Program-made: the position numbers and the translations under genes
Shown here: positions 14,273 through 14,492 of the stretch, piece by piece
Position numbering within the stretch: the first letter of the stretch is position 1
How the letters are laid out: every line of letters begins with the position of its first letter
The notes under the pieces: model-generated
The model's database searches: none
What the model was told of the DNA's origin: nothing
What the model saw: only the letters and a program-made list of their open reading frames with translations
Assembly (NCBI GenBank): GCA_012514925.1
Contig: JAAYZI010000150.1
Location: 1-14,492 of the forward strand
Direction of reading: 5' to 3'
Length of the DNA stretch: 14,492 bases
Origin: Deltaproteobacteria bacterium
GTDB taxonomy: Bacteria; Bdellovibrionota_C; UBA2361; JAAYZI01

Positions 14273-14492
14273 TGGTCAGCGGTGGAGCCGGTTTCATCGG
14301 CTCGCATATCGTAGAAGATCTGTTAAGCCGCAAGCATGAAGTGTTGGTGGTTGATAATCTATCCACAGGTTCTCGCCAAAACCTGCCTAGTGGTTGCAGT
14401 TTTGAAGAGATTGATATCCGTTCCAAGGATCTCGGTGTTGTTTTAGAAAAGTTTGGGTGTGAGCTGCTGGTGCATACCGCCGCCCAGATTTC
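14260..14492 (+). CDS. NAD-dependent sugar epimerase (partial, GalE-like)
   Basis: ATG 14260 opens a frame that stays open to the window end (77 complete codons); the C-terminus is missing. It begins with an NAD-binding SGGAGFIGSH (8-17), then VVDNLSTGS (30-38) and HTAAQIS (72-78, last codon incomplete). This pattern is common in UDP-glucose/UDP-GlcNAc 4-epimerases of the extended short-chain dehydrogenase family. The catalytic Tyr-x3-Lys lies beyond the window, so substrate is unconfirmed. GGAG (14252-14255) and AAGG (14246-14249), both inside the preceding gene, are candidate ribosome sites. The 13-bp overlap with the decarboxylase gene implies coupled translation. Its N-terminus resembles that of the decarboxylase, as expected for members of one superfamily. 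Confidence 0.83.
   Translation, partial: MSKIVVSGGAGFIGSHIVEDLLSRKHEVLVVDNLSTGSRQNLPSGCSFEEIDIRSKDLGVVLEKFGCELLVHTAAQI

Overview
The window looks like chromosomal DNA of a flagellated Gram-negative bacterium with roughly balanced base composition. A sigma-54-type element lies upstream of fliD and a sigma-28-type promoter upstream of flagellin, which is a flagellar hierarchy typical of Proteobacteria and related deltaproteobacterial or Bdellovibrio-like lineages. The lineage is an inference; nothing here fixes the taxon. No rRNA, tRNA, CRISPR array, transposase or integrase was seen.

Layout. (1) Bases 1-524 hold no convincing gene, but contain a perfect 30-bp palindrome and a sigma-54-like promoter. 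(2) Bases 525-2919 carry a convergent flagellar pair: fliD (filament cap, + strand) and a short flagellin gene (- strand). The 76-bp gap between their stop codons is itself one long hairpin. (3) Bases 3110-5497 (- strand) encode a VirD4/TraG-type coupling ATPase with no other secretion or relaxase genes in view. (4) Bases 5498-5846 form a divergent control region with a palindrome, tandem 17-bp repeats and a terminator-like hairpin in the leader of the coupling-protein gene. (5) Bases 5847-14492 (+ strand) carry a surface-polysaccharide cluster: four glycosyltransferases, a polyprenyl-phosphate sugar-1-phosphate transferase, UDP-glucose dehydrogenase, UDP-glucuronate decarboxylase, and the start of another NAD-dependent sugar epimerase cut by the window edge.

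How the genes fit together. The phosphotransferase (10388) would load the first sugar onto undecaprenyl phosphate and the GT4 and GT2 enzymes would extend it. Ugd and UXS convert UDP-glucose to UDP-glucuronate and then to UDP-xylose, so the polymer probably contains glucuronate and/or xylose. The terminal epimerase may add galactose-type precursors. No flippase, polymerase or exporter is inside the window, so the cluster probably continues to the right.

The least ordinary material is non-coding: a possible translation-sensitive attenuator ahead of the coupling protein, a terminator abutting the ribosome-binding site of the GT2 gene, and a chain of two micro-ORFs linked by TAATG overlaps into ugd. 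All of these were read by eye and need folding and comparative tests.
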